Assembly (NCBI GenBank): GCA_030017715.1
Contig: JASEIU010000002.1
Location: forward strand, 1-64,000
From: Candidatus Saccharicenans sp.
Lineage (GTDB): Bacteria > Acidobacteriota > Aminicenantia > Aminicenantales > Saccharicenantaceae
Direction: 5' to 3'
Length of the DNA: 64,000 bases
A program made the translations under genes and the position numbers. Below, one piece after another: positions 43,121 to 51,272 of this stretch. The notes under the pieces are model-generated. The model was not told the DNA's origin. It searched no databases and worked only from the letters and a program-made list of their open reading frames with translations. The stretch's first letter is position 1. Each line of letters opens with the position of its first letter.

Positions 43121-43608
43121 AATTTCTCTTTGAGCTTTTTCGAGCTCTCCTCCACCTTCTCAGCCATCTTCTTCCGGTAGGCGAGTAGCTTCTGGTAAAG
43201 CCCGGGTTCAGAAATAGCCAGCATCGAAACGGCCAGCAGGGCAGCGTTGGCCCCGCCGGTTTTCCCCAGGGCCACCGTGGCCACCGGAATACCCTTCGGC
43301 ATCTGGACGATCGACAGCAAGGCATCCAGGCCGGCCAGGGCCTGACTTTCCACCGGCACCCCGATAACCGGCAGCACGGTCTGGGCGGCCACCACCCCCG
43401 GAAGGTGGGCAGCCTTCCCGGCCACGGCGATAAATACCTTTGTCCCCTGTTCTTCGGCTTCTTTAATCAACCTGACCGTTCTTTCGGGCGAGCGATGGGC
43501 CGAAGTCACCTCCAGATTGGCGGCCACTCCAAACTCTTTAAGGATATCCAGGGCTTCCTTGACCACCTCAAAATCGGAGTCACTCCCCAGAAAAATCGTC
43601 ACTCTCAT
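43117..43608 (-). CDS. purE: N5-carboxyaminoimidazole ribonucleotide mutase
   Basis: Purine-synthesis mutase, 163 residues, that converts N5-CAIR to CAIR. Motifs: GSDSDFE at 8-14 with phosphate-binding serines, SAHRSPER at 36-43 and AGKAAHLPGVVAA with the catalytic His. It needs PurK for its substrate, which is not in this window. It overlaps purD upstream (ATGA). Confidence 0.93.
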   Translation of the reverse strand: MRVTIFLGSDSDFEVVKEALDILKEFGVAANLEVTSAHRSPERTVRLIKEAEEQGTKVFIAVAGKAAHLPGVVAAQTVLPVIGVPVESQALAGLDALLSIVQMPKGIPVATVALGKTGGANAALLAVSMLAISEPGLYQKLLAYRKKMAEKVEESSKKLKEKL

Positions 43609-44882
43609 CTTGCCTCCTTCATGGCTCCGATGTCTTTTCTATAAAACATGCCATCAAAATTAATCATCGGAATGGCGTCGTAGATTTTTTTCATAGTCTG
43701 CGGCAGGTTTTCATCGGTGGCGCAGATGTTAAGCACCCGGCCGCCGTTGGTGTAAAACTGCCCGTTGGCAAAACTGGTGCCGGCATGGAAAATTACCAGG
43801 CCCGGAACCTTCTCGGCTTCTTCCAGACCGCTGATCAACTTGCCTTTCTCGTAACTGCCCGGGTAGCCGCCCGAAGCCACCACCACGCAGCCGGCAACTT
43901 TCGGGCTCCATTTAATTTCTTCCTTCAACAGGTCCTCGGTCACGGCCGACATCAGGACTTCAACCAGGTCGCTCTCCAGCCTGAGCATCTGAACCTGGGT
44001 CTCCGGGTCGCCGAAGCGGCAGTTGTATTCCAGGACTTTCGGGCCCTCGGAAGTCAACATCAACCCGGCATAGAGGATTCCCTTGAAACGCCGCCCTTCT
44101 TCCAGCAGCCTGGTGACCGTCGGGAAGATGATGGTATCCATTATCTGGGCATAGAGCTTTTCTGAAATAAAGGGCGACGGCGAAACGGCCCCCATGCCGC
44201 CGGTATTGGGTCCCCTGTCGCCGTCGTAGGCGGCCTTATGGTCCATGGTGGTTACCAGAGGTTGAACCCTGGCCCCGTCGGTCAGGACAATAAACGACAG
44301 TTCGCGGCCCTTGAGAAATTCTTCTATGACCACCCGTTCGCCCGAGGTTCCGAATTTTTTCTTGACCATTATCTCACTGACGGCGTCTTCGGCCCGTTTG
44401 ATGTTAGCGCAGACCATCACTCCTTTGCCCGCGGCCAGCCCGTCGGCCTTAATGACCACCGGAAATTCGAACTCTCCGGAATTTAAAATCTTCAGGGCTT
44501 CTTCGGCACTGCCGGCCACTTTGAACCGGCCGGTCGGAATGCGGTGCCGTTCCATGAATTCCTTGGCAAAGACCTTGCTCTTTTCTATTTCGGCCGCTTT
44601 TTTATTGGGTCCATAAATCTTTAGCCCTCGCCGCTCAAATTCATCCACGATTCCGAGAGCCAGCGGCACCTCCGGCCCGACCACCGTCAGGTCGATTTTC
44701 TTTTCTTCGGCAAATCTGGCCAGAAGGGAAATGTTGGTATCCTCAATCGGGACCACTTCGGCAATCCTGGCCATCCCTCCGTTGCCCGGGGCGCAGTAGA
44801 GTTTTTTGCAATGCGAGCTCTGAACAATTTTCCAGGCCAGGGCATGTTCCCGGCCGCCCGACCCGACTAACAGTATTTTCAT
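43605..44882 (-). CDS. purD: phosphoribosylamine-glycine ligase
   Basis: ATP-grasp enzyme of purine synthesis, 425 residues, that joins glycine to phosphoribosylamine. It starts MKILLVGSGGREHALAWK, has GADGLAAGKGV-like PVVIKADGLAAGKGVMV at about 148, HKAAYDGDRGPNTGGMGA in the middle and EYNCRFGDPETQ in the active site. It belongs to a minus-strand cluster with purE and the glycine-producing SHMT. The next gene is 10 bases upstream. Confidence 0.95.
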   Translation of the reverse strand: MKILLVGSGGREHALAWKIVQSSHCKKLYCAPGNGGMARIAEVVPIEDTNISLLARFAEEKKIDLTVVGPEVPLALGIVDEFERRGLKIYGPNKKAAEIEKSKVFAKEFMERHRIPTGRFKVAGSAEEALKILNSGEFEFPVVIKADGLAAGKGVMVCANIKRAEDAVSEIMVKKKFGTSGERVVIEEFLKGRELSFIVLTDGARVQPLVTTMDHKAAYDGDRGPNTGGMGAVSPSPFISEKLYAQIMDTIIFPTVTRLLEEGRRFKGILYAGLMLTSEGPKVLEYNCRFGDPETQVQMLRLESDLVEVLMSAVTEDLLKEEIKWSPKVAGCVVVASGGYPGSYEKGKLISGLEEAEKVPGLVIFHAGTSFANGQFYTNGGRVLNICATDENLPQTMKKIYDAIPMINFDGMFYRKDIGAMKEAR

Positions 44883-44892
44883 CAGCCCTCCT

Positions 44893-46344
44893 TCAGGCGC
44901 TCAATTCTCTGGCCCTTCTGGCCATGTTCTCAGCCAGACCGGCGGCCAGCGCCGGAGAAGGCAGAAGGCTCAGCAGCAACCGGCCGGCCAGCTCCAGGGC
45001 CTGTTTCTCGGGCAGACAGTAGCACATCTCCAGGAAATTCCGGCGGTAGCGGCTCACCTCCTCCCCGACTTTTTTATTGCGGATTATAACCTCGGCTATC
45101 AAGCCGGCCAGCACCTCAAAATCCTTTTCTTTCATCCCGAACCGGGTCATCTCCTGCACGCCCATCCTTATTCCGGAAGAGTCTAAGAAGGTGGCGTCAT
45201 CGGGCAGCGCCTGGTAGTTGGTCAGCAGGTTGTTGTCTTCCAGGCGGCGGGCGATTTCCTGTCCGTTTCCAAACTGCTTAACTCTGATCAACACCTGGTG
45301 GGTTTCGGTGAAGCCGTCCGCCTCCTCGCCTTCGACCGGAATCCCGGCCTCCTTGAGATAACGGGCAAAAGCCCTGGCGTTCCGGCAAACCTGGGACTGG
45401 TATTCTTCCTTGAACTCGTTCATCTCGATGGCCGACAGCAACAGCCCCAGCAGCGTTCCCAGGTGGTGGTTAGAAGTTGAACCGGGGAAGGCCCGGCCCT
45501 GAATGTCGGTCCAGAGCTGCTTGAAGGGGCTGTCGGCTGAAAAATTCCCGGCCACCAGTCCGCGCTGGGTGCCGAAGAAAGTTTTATGAGTGCTGCCGGT
45601 AACCAGGTCGGCCCCTTCGGCAAACGGCGCCTGGAACGCGCCATACAGGCCGAGAACATGGGCCATGTCATACATCAACACCGGTCTGTCCGGCCAGTCT
45701 TTCACCAGGTCATGGACAAAGCTGACCGGTTCCCGGTAGATGAACATGCTCTTGCCAAAGACCACCAGCTCCGGCCGGTGTTTTTTCAACAACTCGGCCA
45801 GGCGGTCGAGGTCGGCCCGGTAGGGATTATCCTGGCGGACGGGAATGTTGACCACATTTTCCTTGCCGCTGGCCGGATCCTCTTCCACCAGGTTAAACAG
45901 CGCCCCCATCGGCTGGGAACTGAGATGCCCGCCCTTGTTCAGGTCGTTGTTCATCACCAGCCGCAACCGGCGGAAAGGCTGACCGGCGACTCTCTTTCTG
46001 TTGACGAACTTCACCAGCCCTTTGAAAACCACTTCGTTGGCCATCTGGCCACTGACTGGCCTCAGCTCGACATCGGTGCAGCCAAAATACCGGCCCAGCT
46101 CTTTTCTGGCCTCCAGTTCCACGTCCCGGATGAAATCGGTTCCCTGGTAAAAATATACTTCCTGGCCTTTCATTGTCCGGTGTTCGGCATAGCGGCCCGA
46201 AGGGTCGGCAATTTCGGCCAGCTTGACCAGGAGAGAGGGCGTGTTTTCCGACGGAATCAGGTTAAAACATTTTTTTTGCCGCCAGATATTATTTTGTTCG
46301 ATACGGTCACACCAGGCGGAAATCTTATCGGCAAATTCTATCAT
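44893..46344 (-). CDS. glyA: divergent serine hydroxymethyltransferase
   Basis: PLP enzyme interconverting serine and glycine with tetrahydrofolate. From ATG 46344 (GGAG 7 bases before) the protein has 483 residues, against about 420 usual; the longer frame up to 46464 would overlap rpiB by 35 bases and begins with an arginine-rich nonsense segment, so it was rejected. Motifs are recognisable but changed: LIPSENTPS for LIASENFTS, YAEHRTMKGQEVYFYQ for the usual tight glycine-rich loop, and TGSTHKTFFGTQRG with the PLP lysine, after DMAHVLGLYGA. The C-terminus carries an extra 60-residue helical part. It may differ in its folate partner or be an SHMT-like enzyme; position beside purDE favours SHMT. 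Confidence 0.8.
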   Translation of the reverse strand: MIEFADKISAWCDRIEQNNIWRQKKCFNLIPSENTPSLLVKLAEIADPSGRYAEHRTMKGQEVYFYQGTDFIRDVELEARKELGRYFGCTDVELRPVSGQMANEVVFKGLVKFVNRKRVAGQPFRRLRLVMNNDLNKGGHLSSQPMGALFNLVEEDPASGKENVVNIPVRQDNPYRADLDRLAELLKKHRPELVVFGKSMFIYREPVSFVHDLVKDWPDRPVLMYDMAHVLGLYGAFQAPFAEGADLVTGSTHKTFFGTQRGLVAGNFSADSPFKQLWTDIQGRAFPGSTSNHHLGTLLGLLLSAIEMNEFKEEYQSQVCRNARAFARYLKEAGIPVEGEEADGFTETHQVLIRVKQFGNGQEIARRLEDNNLLTNYQALPDDATFLDSSGIRMGVQEMTRFGMKEKDFEVLAGLIAEVIIRNKKVGEEVSRYRRNFLEMCYCLPEKQALELAGRLLLSLLPSPALAAGLAENMARRARELSA

Positions 46345-46429
46345 CAGAAAGCTCCTTTCATTATAATAGCAATCACGATTTCTTTCCCGACGCCGGGCTG
46401 GAGCCGGTCGGACCGGCCCCCTCTCCGAC

Positions 46430-46885
46430 CTACTTCGATTTATGGAGTTCTTCCTCCAGGGCAAAGATCTTTTTTATCCGGCGCTCGTGCCGGCCGCCCT
46501 CAAAATCCTTCTCCAGCCAGATTTTGACGATTTTGATCGCCTGTTCGGAAGACAGCACCCTTCCCCCCAGGGCCAGGCAGTTGGAATTGTTATGGGTCCG
46601 GCTGACGGTAGCCGTGAATTCATCCCAGCAGGGGGTGGCTATTATTCCCGGAAATTTATTGGCCACCACGGCCATGCCCAGGCCAGTCCCGCAGAACAGA
46701 ATGGCCCGGTCGAATTCGCCGCTCACCACCCGGCTGACGGCTTCGGCTCCGTAATCGACGTAGTCCACGCTTTCGCCGGGGCCGCAGCCAAAATCGGTAA
46801 AAGCTATTCCCGCCGATTGAAGATAAGCGACAACTTCTTTTTTTAATTCGTATCCGGCATGGTCGGAAGCGATGGCCAGCTTCAT
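46430..46885 (-). CDS. rpiB: ribose-5-phosphate isomerase B
   Basis: Interconverts ribose-5-phosphate and ribulose-5-phosphate, 151 residues. Motifs: SDHAGYELK at 7-15, the catalytic Cys65 in FCGTGLG, and SRTHNNSNCLALGGR with His98. Supplies ribose phosphate for the purine genes downstream. It is 85 bases upstream of glyA. Confidence 0.94.
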   Translation of the reverse strand: MKLAIASDHAGYELKKEVVAYLQSAGIAFTDFGCGPGESVDYVDYGAEAVSRVVSGEFDRAILFCGTGLGMAVVANKFPGIIATPCWDEFTATVSRTHNNSNCLALGGRVLSSEQAIKIVKIWLEKDFEGGRHERRIKKIFALEEELHKSK

Positions 46886-46933
46886 TGCCGACTCCTCAGG
46901 TCATTTTATGCGGACGGCCGAACTGAAATCCGG

Positions 46934-48523
46934 TCAGCGGTTGTTCCGGACGAACTTCGCGGCTTCGGGCATGACTTCGACCGCTTTAAGCACCACCGGG
47001 TCGGTCTGCCTGAAGGCCCTGATTCCCTCTTCCAGGCTGAAAACTGCCGAAAAAATCTCGCGTCTGAGTTCGTTTTTTATTTCAGCTTCGGCCTCGCCCA
47101 GCTTGCTCAGGTCATACTTGATTCCGGTCGTGCCGACAAATTCCAGAAAATCTTTGACCACTTCCGGCCCGACCTCAAAACTCTCGTCCAAAATCCGGCG
47201 CCCGGACGGAGGCGTCCCGTTTTTCAGCTCCTGGGGAAAAACATAACCGGCCGACAGCCGGGTCTGGTGCAGACTGAATTTCCGGCCGTAGCTGAAAAAG
47301 GCGCCCCGGATCAGAAATTCCACCGTCAGGGGCTTATAACTGGTCTTGACTTCATAGTCCGGACTGATGCCGCCCTGGCCGAGCACCTTTCGGCCCTTTA
47401 CCGTATATTTGATTTCTCGTTTCTCTTCCGGCGCTCTCCTGGCCAGGAGATAATCCTCAAGGTGAGAATAATCTCTCTGGATCTCGCGGCCGCTGGGAGT
47501 GAGGTACTTGGCCGTGGTGATGGCCACCGCCATGTCGGCGGCCAGAGGAAAAACTGTCTGAACCAGTCCTTTGCCCCAGGAATCGTCGCCGACGATCAGG
47601 CCGCGGTCGTTGTCCATGATGGCTCCGGCCACGATCTCAGAAGCGCTGGCCGTGCCGGTATTGATGAGAATTACCAGCGGCAGGTCTTCATACTGGTTAT
47701 CCTGGCTGGCAAAGAAATCCCGGTTGTAAGCACTATTGCGGCCTCTCATGGCCACAATTTTGGTTCCTCTCGGCAGGAACAGGTCGGCCATGTCCACCGC
47801 CTGGAAAACAGGTCCGCCGGTATTGCCTCTGAGGTCCAGGATCAGGCTTTCCATTCCTTTTTCAGAAAGCTCTTCCAGGGCCGCTTCCAGTTCTCCGACG
47901 GTCTGGCGACCAAAATTGCGGACAAAGACGTAGCCAATTTTTCTTTTGCCATCCAGCAGAAATGCATAGGGGACGCTTTTCAGCGGAATTTCCTCCCGGG
48001 TGATGGTCAGGTCGAAAGGTTTGTCCAGTCCTTCTCTCTGGATGGTGATGGTAACTCTGGTGCCCTTCTCTCCCCGCAATTTCAGCATGGCTTCGGTGCT
48101 GCTCAGGGGTTTGGTGCTTTCGCCGTCAATGTGGGTGATGACGTCTCCGGGTTGAATGCCCAGTCTCCAGGCCGGGGTGCCTTCGATCGGAGCTATCACC
48201 ACCAGCCGGTCCTCCTGCTTCTGAATCTGGATGCCCAGGCCGTAATATTTGCCGGTGTAATCCTCGGTAAAGGTCCGGGCCCCTTCCGGGTCCAGAAAAT
48301 AGGAATGCGGGTCCAGGGTGTCCAGCATGCCTCTGATGGCCGAGAAAGTCAGCTTGCGGGCGTCTTTCTCTTCAAAGTATTCCTTCTGGACCAGCCCGGT
48401 GAGATTCAGCACCTTGTTCACACCCTGCTGCCAGGGGTCGACGGCTACCGAAGAGCGGCAGACCAGGAACAGCAGGGGAAATAAAACTATAAGGAGCGAA
48501 AACCGCTTTGAAGTCTGGTTCAT
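46934..48523 (-). CDS. ctpA: carboxy-terminal processing protease (S41)
   Basis: Exported serine protease with a PDZ domain, 529 residues. N-terminal signal peptide (LLIVLFPLLFLVCRSSVAV), S41 helical start, PDZ segment with GTPAWRLGIQPGDVITHI near residue 115, and the catalytic pair Ser295 (ASASEIVAG) and Lys318 (SWGKGLV). Trims the C-termini of periplasmic proteins. C-terminal extension of about 150 residues beyond the core is longer than minimal CtpA. It diverges from tatA with its own promoter. Confidence 0.93.
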   Translation of the reverse strand: MNQTSKRFSLLIVLFPLLFLVCRSSVAVDPWQQGVNKVLNLTGLVQKEYFEEKDARKLTFSAIRGMLDTLDPHSYFLDPEGARTFTEDYTGKYYGLGIQIQKQEDRLVVIAPIEGTPAWRLGIQPGDVITHIDGESTKPLSSTEAMLKLRGEKGTRVTITIQREGLDKPFDLTITREEIPLKSVPYAFLLDGKRKIGYVFVRNFGRQTVGELEAALEELSEKGMESLILDLRGNTGGPVFQAVDMADLFLPRGTKIVAMRGRNSAYNRDFFASQDNQYEDLPLVILINTGTASASEIVAGAIMDNDRGLIVGDDSWGKGLVQTVFPLAADMAVAITTAKYLTPSGREIQRDYSHLEDYLLARRAPEEKREIKYTVKGRKVLGQGGISPDYEVKTSYKPLTVEFLIRGAFFSYGRKFSLHQTRLSAGYVFPQELKNGTPPSGRRILDESFEVGPEVVKDFLEFVGTTGIKYDLSKLGEAEAEIKNELRREIFSAVFSLEEGIRAFRQTDPVVLKAVEVMPEAAKFVRNNR

Positions 48524-48558
48524 AATTTATCCGGTTAAACTCTGTTTACAGACAATAA

Positions 48559-48587
48559 ATCTTACCAGAGGGCTATCTTAAAGTAAA
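48559..48587 (-). promoter_or_regulatory. ctpA promoter
   Basis: On the minus strand -35 TTTACT (48587-48582), 17-bp spacer, -10 TAAGAT (48564-48559). Located 36-65 bases before ATG 48523. Confidence 0.5.
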
Positions 48588-48599
48588 GCCGAATCTGGC

Positions 48600-48628
48600 T
48601 TGACTGCCCTTCGGTTAAAGGCTATAGT
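48600..48628 (+). promoter_or_regulatory. tatAC promoter
   Basis: -35 TTGACT (48600-48605), 17-bp spacer, -10 TATAGT (48623-48628). Start near 48635, about 9 bases before ATG 48644; no normal Shine-Dalgarno fits in such a leader. Confidence 0.6.
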
Positions 48629-48643
48629 TTAAGTGGCGGAAAA

Positions 48644-48949
48644 ATGTTTGGATCAATCGGCGTTCCGGAATTAATCGTCATTTTCATCATCGCTCTGCTG
48701 GTGTTCGGGCCGAAAAAGCTGCCCGAGGTCGGCAAATCGGTAGGCCGCGCCATCAGAGAATTCAAGAAAGCCTCCGACGAACTGCGCAACAAGGTGGAAG
48801 AAGAAATCAACGCCAGCGAGATTAAGTCCGAAATCAACGAGGTCAAATCCAACCTGACCGAGTTTAAGGACGACTTGAACGAGTTCCAGGACAACATCAA
48901 AAAGGACCTGAAAACCGATGAGCCCGGGGAAGGCCAGAAAGTCACCTGA
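48644..48949 (+). CDS. tatA: twin-arginine translocase subunit TatA/TatB
   Basis: A 101-residue Tat subunit: an N-terminal hydrophobic helix beginning [23 protein letters not shown], the FGPKKLP hinge, then an amphipathic, highly charged helix ([19 protein letters not shown]). It oligomerises to form the pore for folded proteins. TatA and TatB functions cannot be distinguished; no second copy lies in the window. tatC overlaps its end. Confidence 0.93.
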   Translation: MFGSIGVPELIVIFIIALLVFGPKKLPEVGKSVGRAIREFKKASDELRNKVEEEINASEIKSEINEVKSNLTEFKDDLNEFQDNIKKDLKTDEPGEGQKVT

Positions 48950-49715
48950 CGAGATGACCTTCCTTGAACATCTCGAGGACCTGCGCAAAAGACTGTTCTA
49001 TTCTTTCCTGGCCATCATAGTGGCCGTTATCCCGGCCTGGATGTTCAGCCGCCAGCTCTATGCCATCTTAGCCCGGCCGGTCACCCAGTATCTGCCGGAA
49101 GGGACGAAACTGGCCTTTACCACCCTGACCGCTCCCTTCATGCTCTACCTGAAGGTTTCATTCCTGGCCGCTCTGTTCGCCACCTCGCCTTTTGTCTTTT
49201 ACCAGCTTTGGATGTTCGTCTCTCCCGGACTTTATCAGAAGGAAAAAAAATACGTTATTCCCTTCGTCTTTTTTACCAGCTTCTTCTTTACTCTGGGGGC
49301 GCTTTTTGGCTATTTCATCGTCTTTCCCTGGGCCTGCCGGTTCTTCCTGACTCTGGGCAGAGACTTCCAGCCGGTCATAACCGTCGACCAGTACTTCAGC
49401 TTCGCCCTCAAAGTGCTACTCGGAATCGCCCTGGTCTTCGAACTGCCGACCCTGGTTTATTTTCTTTCTAAAATAGGCATTCTGACCTCACGCTGGATGG
49501 TCAAAAATTTTCAGTACGCCGTCCTGGCTGCCTTTGTTATCGCTGCCGTCATCACCCCGACTCCGGATATGATCACCCAGAGTATCGTGGCCGTGCCGAT
49601 GATAGCCCTATATGGAATAAGCATCCTGATCGCCATGGTGGTCGGCCGCAACAAAGAAAAACGCAGGAAGAAGGAAGCCGCAGAGGCCGCCGGCCCCGAC
49701 AACCTGGCCGGCTAA
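48918..49715 (+). CDS. tatC: twin-arginine translocase subunit TatC
   Basis: A 265-residue polytopic protein with six transmembrane helices that binds the twin-arginine signal. It contains [14 protein letters not shown] and [16 protein letters not shown], the usual TatC landmarks. The frame opens at 48918, overlapping tatA by 32 bases, but [10 protein letters not shown] from ATG 48954, 5 bases after the tatA stop, is an equally good start. It ends with a basic tail ([11 protein letters not shown]). Confidence 0.94.
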   Translation: MSPGKARKSPDEMTFLEHLEDLRKRLFYSFLAIIVAVIPAWMFSRQLYAILARPVTQYLPEGTKLAFTTLTAPFMLYLKVSFLAALFATSPFVFYQLWMFVSPGLYQKEKKYVIPFVFFTSFFFTLGALFGYFIVFPWACRFFLTLGRDFQPVITVDQYFSFALKVLLGIALVFELPTLVYFLSKIGILTSRWMVKNFQYAVLAAFVIAAVITPTPDMITQSIVAVPMIALYGISILIAMVVGRNKEKRRKKEAAEAAGPDNLAG

Positions 49716-49792
49716 TCCGCCCCGCAACCCTCTCTGCTTCCATTATTGAGGCCGATGGCGGCCCCGGCACAGCCAGATAGCAATTTCTTTCC

Positions 49793-50030
49793 AATCCGGG
49801 CCAATAAAGAACCGATAAATAAAGGTTTTCTGAGGGTGGCACGGCCTGTCTCCTAACCGCCCGCAGCGGAAGGGGTTCCCCGCGGGGGGATGGGTGGAGC
49901 GAGGACGGGAGGAGGCGCGCCGTGACAGGACCCTCCCAAATACAAGAGCCAATAAAGAAGCGGCAAGAAATCGATTTCAGGAGGCTGGCGCGCCGAGACG
50001 GGCCCCTCTTAGAAATACGGGTCCATCGCG
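49793..50030. repeat. interspersed hairpin repeat, intact copy plus a partial second unit
   Basis: AATCCGGGCCAATAAAG at 49793, TGAGGGTGGCACGGCCTGTC at 49831-49850, CCGCCCGCAGCGGAAGG, GGGGTTCCCCGCGGGG, GAGGACGGGAGGAGGCGCGC and GTGACAGG up to 49929. A second partial unit (AGGAGGCTGGCGCGCCGAGACGGGC) follows. The inner part folds CCGC...GCGG. The copy at 3550-3690 is the closest relative. Confidence 0.75.
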
Positions 50031-50034
50031 GTAA

Positions 50035-50060
50035 CATAGAGGACACAATCTCCCCTTTGA
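50035..50060. mobile_element. isolated GGACACAATCT half-site of the MITE family
   Basis: TAGAGGACACAATCTCCCCTTTGAA matches the left end of element 1 (GGGGACACAATCTATATTTCC) in 11 consecutive positions, but no partner end is near. It may be a remnant. Confidence 0.35.
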
Positions 50061-50112
50061 ATTTTCCCGGAGTTAGGATATATTCTTAATTTCAGGACCC
50101 GGTCCTAAAATC

Positions 50113-50667
50113 ATGCTGAAAAAAAAGAAACTCACTGATTACAAATTGATCGGCTTGACCGGAACCAACGGCGCCGGCAAGGGCGAGGTGGCCAATTTTC
50201 TGAAAAGAAAAGGCTACGGTTATGTTTCTCTTTCTGACGTCATCCGGGAGGAGTTGCGGTCGAGAGGTCTGGATGCCAGCCGCGACCACCTGATAGCCTG
50301 CGGCAACGAGCTGCGAGAAAAATTCGGACCGGACGTCCTGGCCCGCCGGGCGGCGGCCGGAATCCGGGGGCCGACGGTTATCGACAGCATCCGCAATCCG
50401 GCCGAGGTGGCCTTTCTCAAAAGCCTGGGCAATTTCGTTCTGGTGGCGGTGGACGCCCCGATCCAGGTCCGTTTCGAGAGGGCCAGAAAACGCGGCCGAA
50501 ACGAATCGGCCTCCACCCTGGAGGAATTCAGGCGGAAAGAAGAGCAGGAAAAAACCCGGGAAGAAACCGGGCAGCAGCTTGACCTCTGTCTGAATCTGGC
50601 TGATCTGACTATCATCAACGACGGTTCGCTTGAGGACCTGTGGCAAAAACTGGAGGAACTTGGATGA
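50113..50667 (+). CDS. P-loop nucleotide/nucleoside-kinase-like protein
   Basis: A 184-residue cytoplasmic P-loop protein: LTGTNGAGKGEVANFL at 15-30 (Walker A GTNGAGKG at 17-24), a probable lid with arginines (ERARKRGRNE) and an LSDVIREELR substrate helix near 39, like adenylate kinases and dephospho-CoA kinases. In fungi a similar kinase-like domain is fused to dCMP deaminase, and here a dCMP deaminase follows in an ATGA overlap, so it may act in pyrimidine deoxynucleotide metabolism. Substrate is inference only. Confidence 0.75.
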   Translation: MLKKKKLTDYKLIGLTGTNGAGKGEVANFLKRKGYGYVSLSDVIREELRSRGLDASRDHLIACGNELREKFGPDVLARRAAAGIRGPTVIDSIRNPAEVAFLKSLGNFVLVAVDAPIQVRFERARKRGRNESASTLEEFRRKEEQEKTREETGQQLDLCLNLADLTIINDGSLEDLWQKLEELG

Positions 50668-51272
50668 ACGGAAAAAAGCTCGACCGGACAACAAAGGCCG
50701 GGACCAGGAAGCCTCGGACTGTGGGCCGAACCCCACTCCGGGTTTCAAAAGACGAATATTACCTGGGCATCGCCCGGGAAGTTTCGCTCCGCAGCACCTG
50801 CTTTCGCCGCTCCCTCGGGGCCATCATCGTCCGCGACGACCAGATCATTTCCACCGGCTACGTCGGCGCTCCCCGGAAAACCAGGGACAGCCTGGAACAC
50901 GGGTTCTGTTTGCGCGACCGGCTGGGAATTCCGCACGGCCAGCGCTACGAGCTCTGCCGCTCGGTTCACGCCGAGCAGAACGCCATCATCAACGCCGCCC
51001 GGGCCGGAGTCAGCCTGCTGGGGGGCGACATGTTTATCTACGGCCGCGACCCGCGAACCGGGCAGGAAATAGACGCCTTCCCCTGTTTCATCTGCAAGAA
51101 AATGATAATCAATGCCGGTCTAAACCGGGTGGTCTGTTCCACAGCCTCGGGCGGGCTCCAGGTTTTTCTGGTGGCTGACTGGATTAGAGACTGGCAGACA
51201 AACGACATTTTAGACGATACCCATCAGTATGGAAAACCAAATGAAAATGACCAAACCGGAAAAAAAAGATAG
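50664..51272 (+). CDS. deoxycytidylate (dCMP) deaminase
   Basis: Zinc-dependent enzyme making dUMP from dCMP for thymidylate. Length 202 residues from ATG 50664, which overlaps the kinase-like gene's stop (ATGA). Motifs: HAEQNAI with zinc-binding His and catalytic Glu (CRSVHAE), and PCFICKK, which supplies PCxxC zinc ligands. STGYVGAPRKTRD is family-typical. The N-terminus carries a short basic extension (GKKLDRTTKAGTRKPR). Confidence 0.9.
   Translation: MNGKKLDRTTKAGTRKPRTVGRTPLRVSKDEYYLGIAREVSLRSTCFRRSLGAIIVRDDQIISTGYVGAPRKTRDSLEHGFCLRDRLGIPHGQRYELCRSVHAEQNAIINAARAGVSLLGGDMFIYGRDPRTGQEIDAFPCFICKKMIINAGLNRVVCSTASGGLQVFLVADWIRDWQTNDILDDTHQYGKPNENDQTGKKR

Noticed and set aside
46345-46464. 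Upstream extension of the SHMT frame
   Set aside because: It overlaps rpiB and begins with an arginine-rich segment; ATG 46344 has a clear GGAG.
46859-48484. A 541-residue open frame antisense to ctpA
   Set aside because: It overlaps a well-supported S41 protease on the other strand, shows no family motif, and its composition is that of an antisense shadow of the GC-rich codons.
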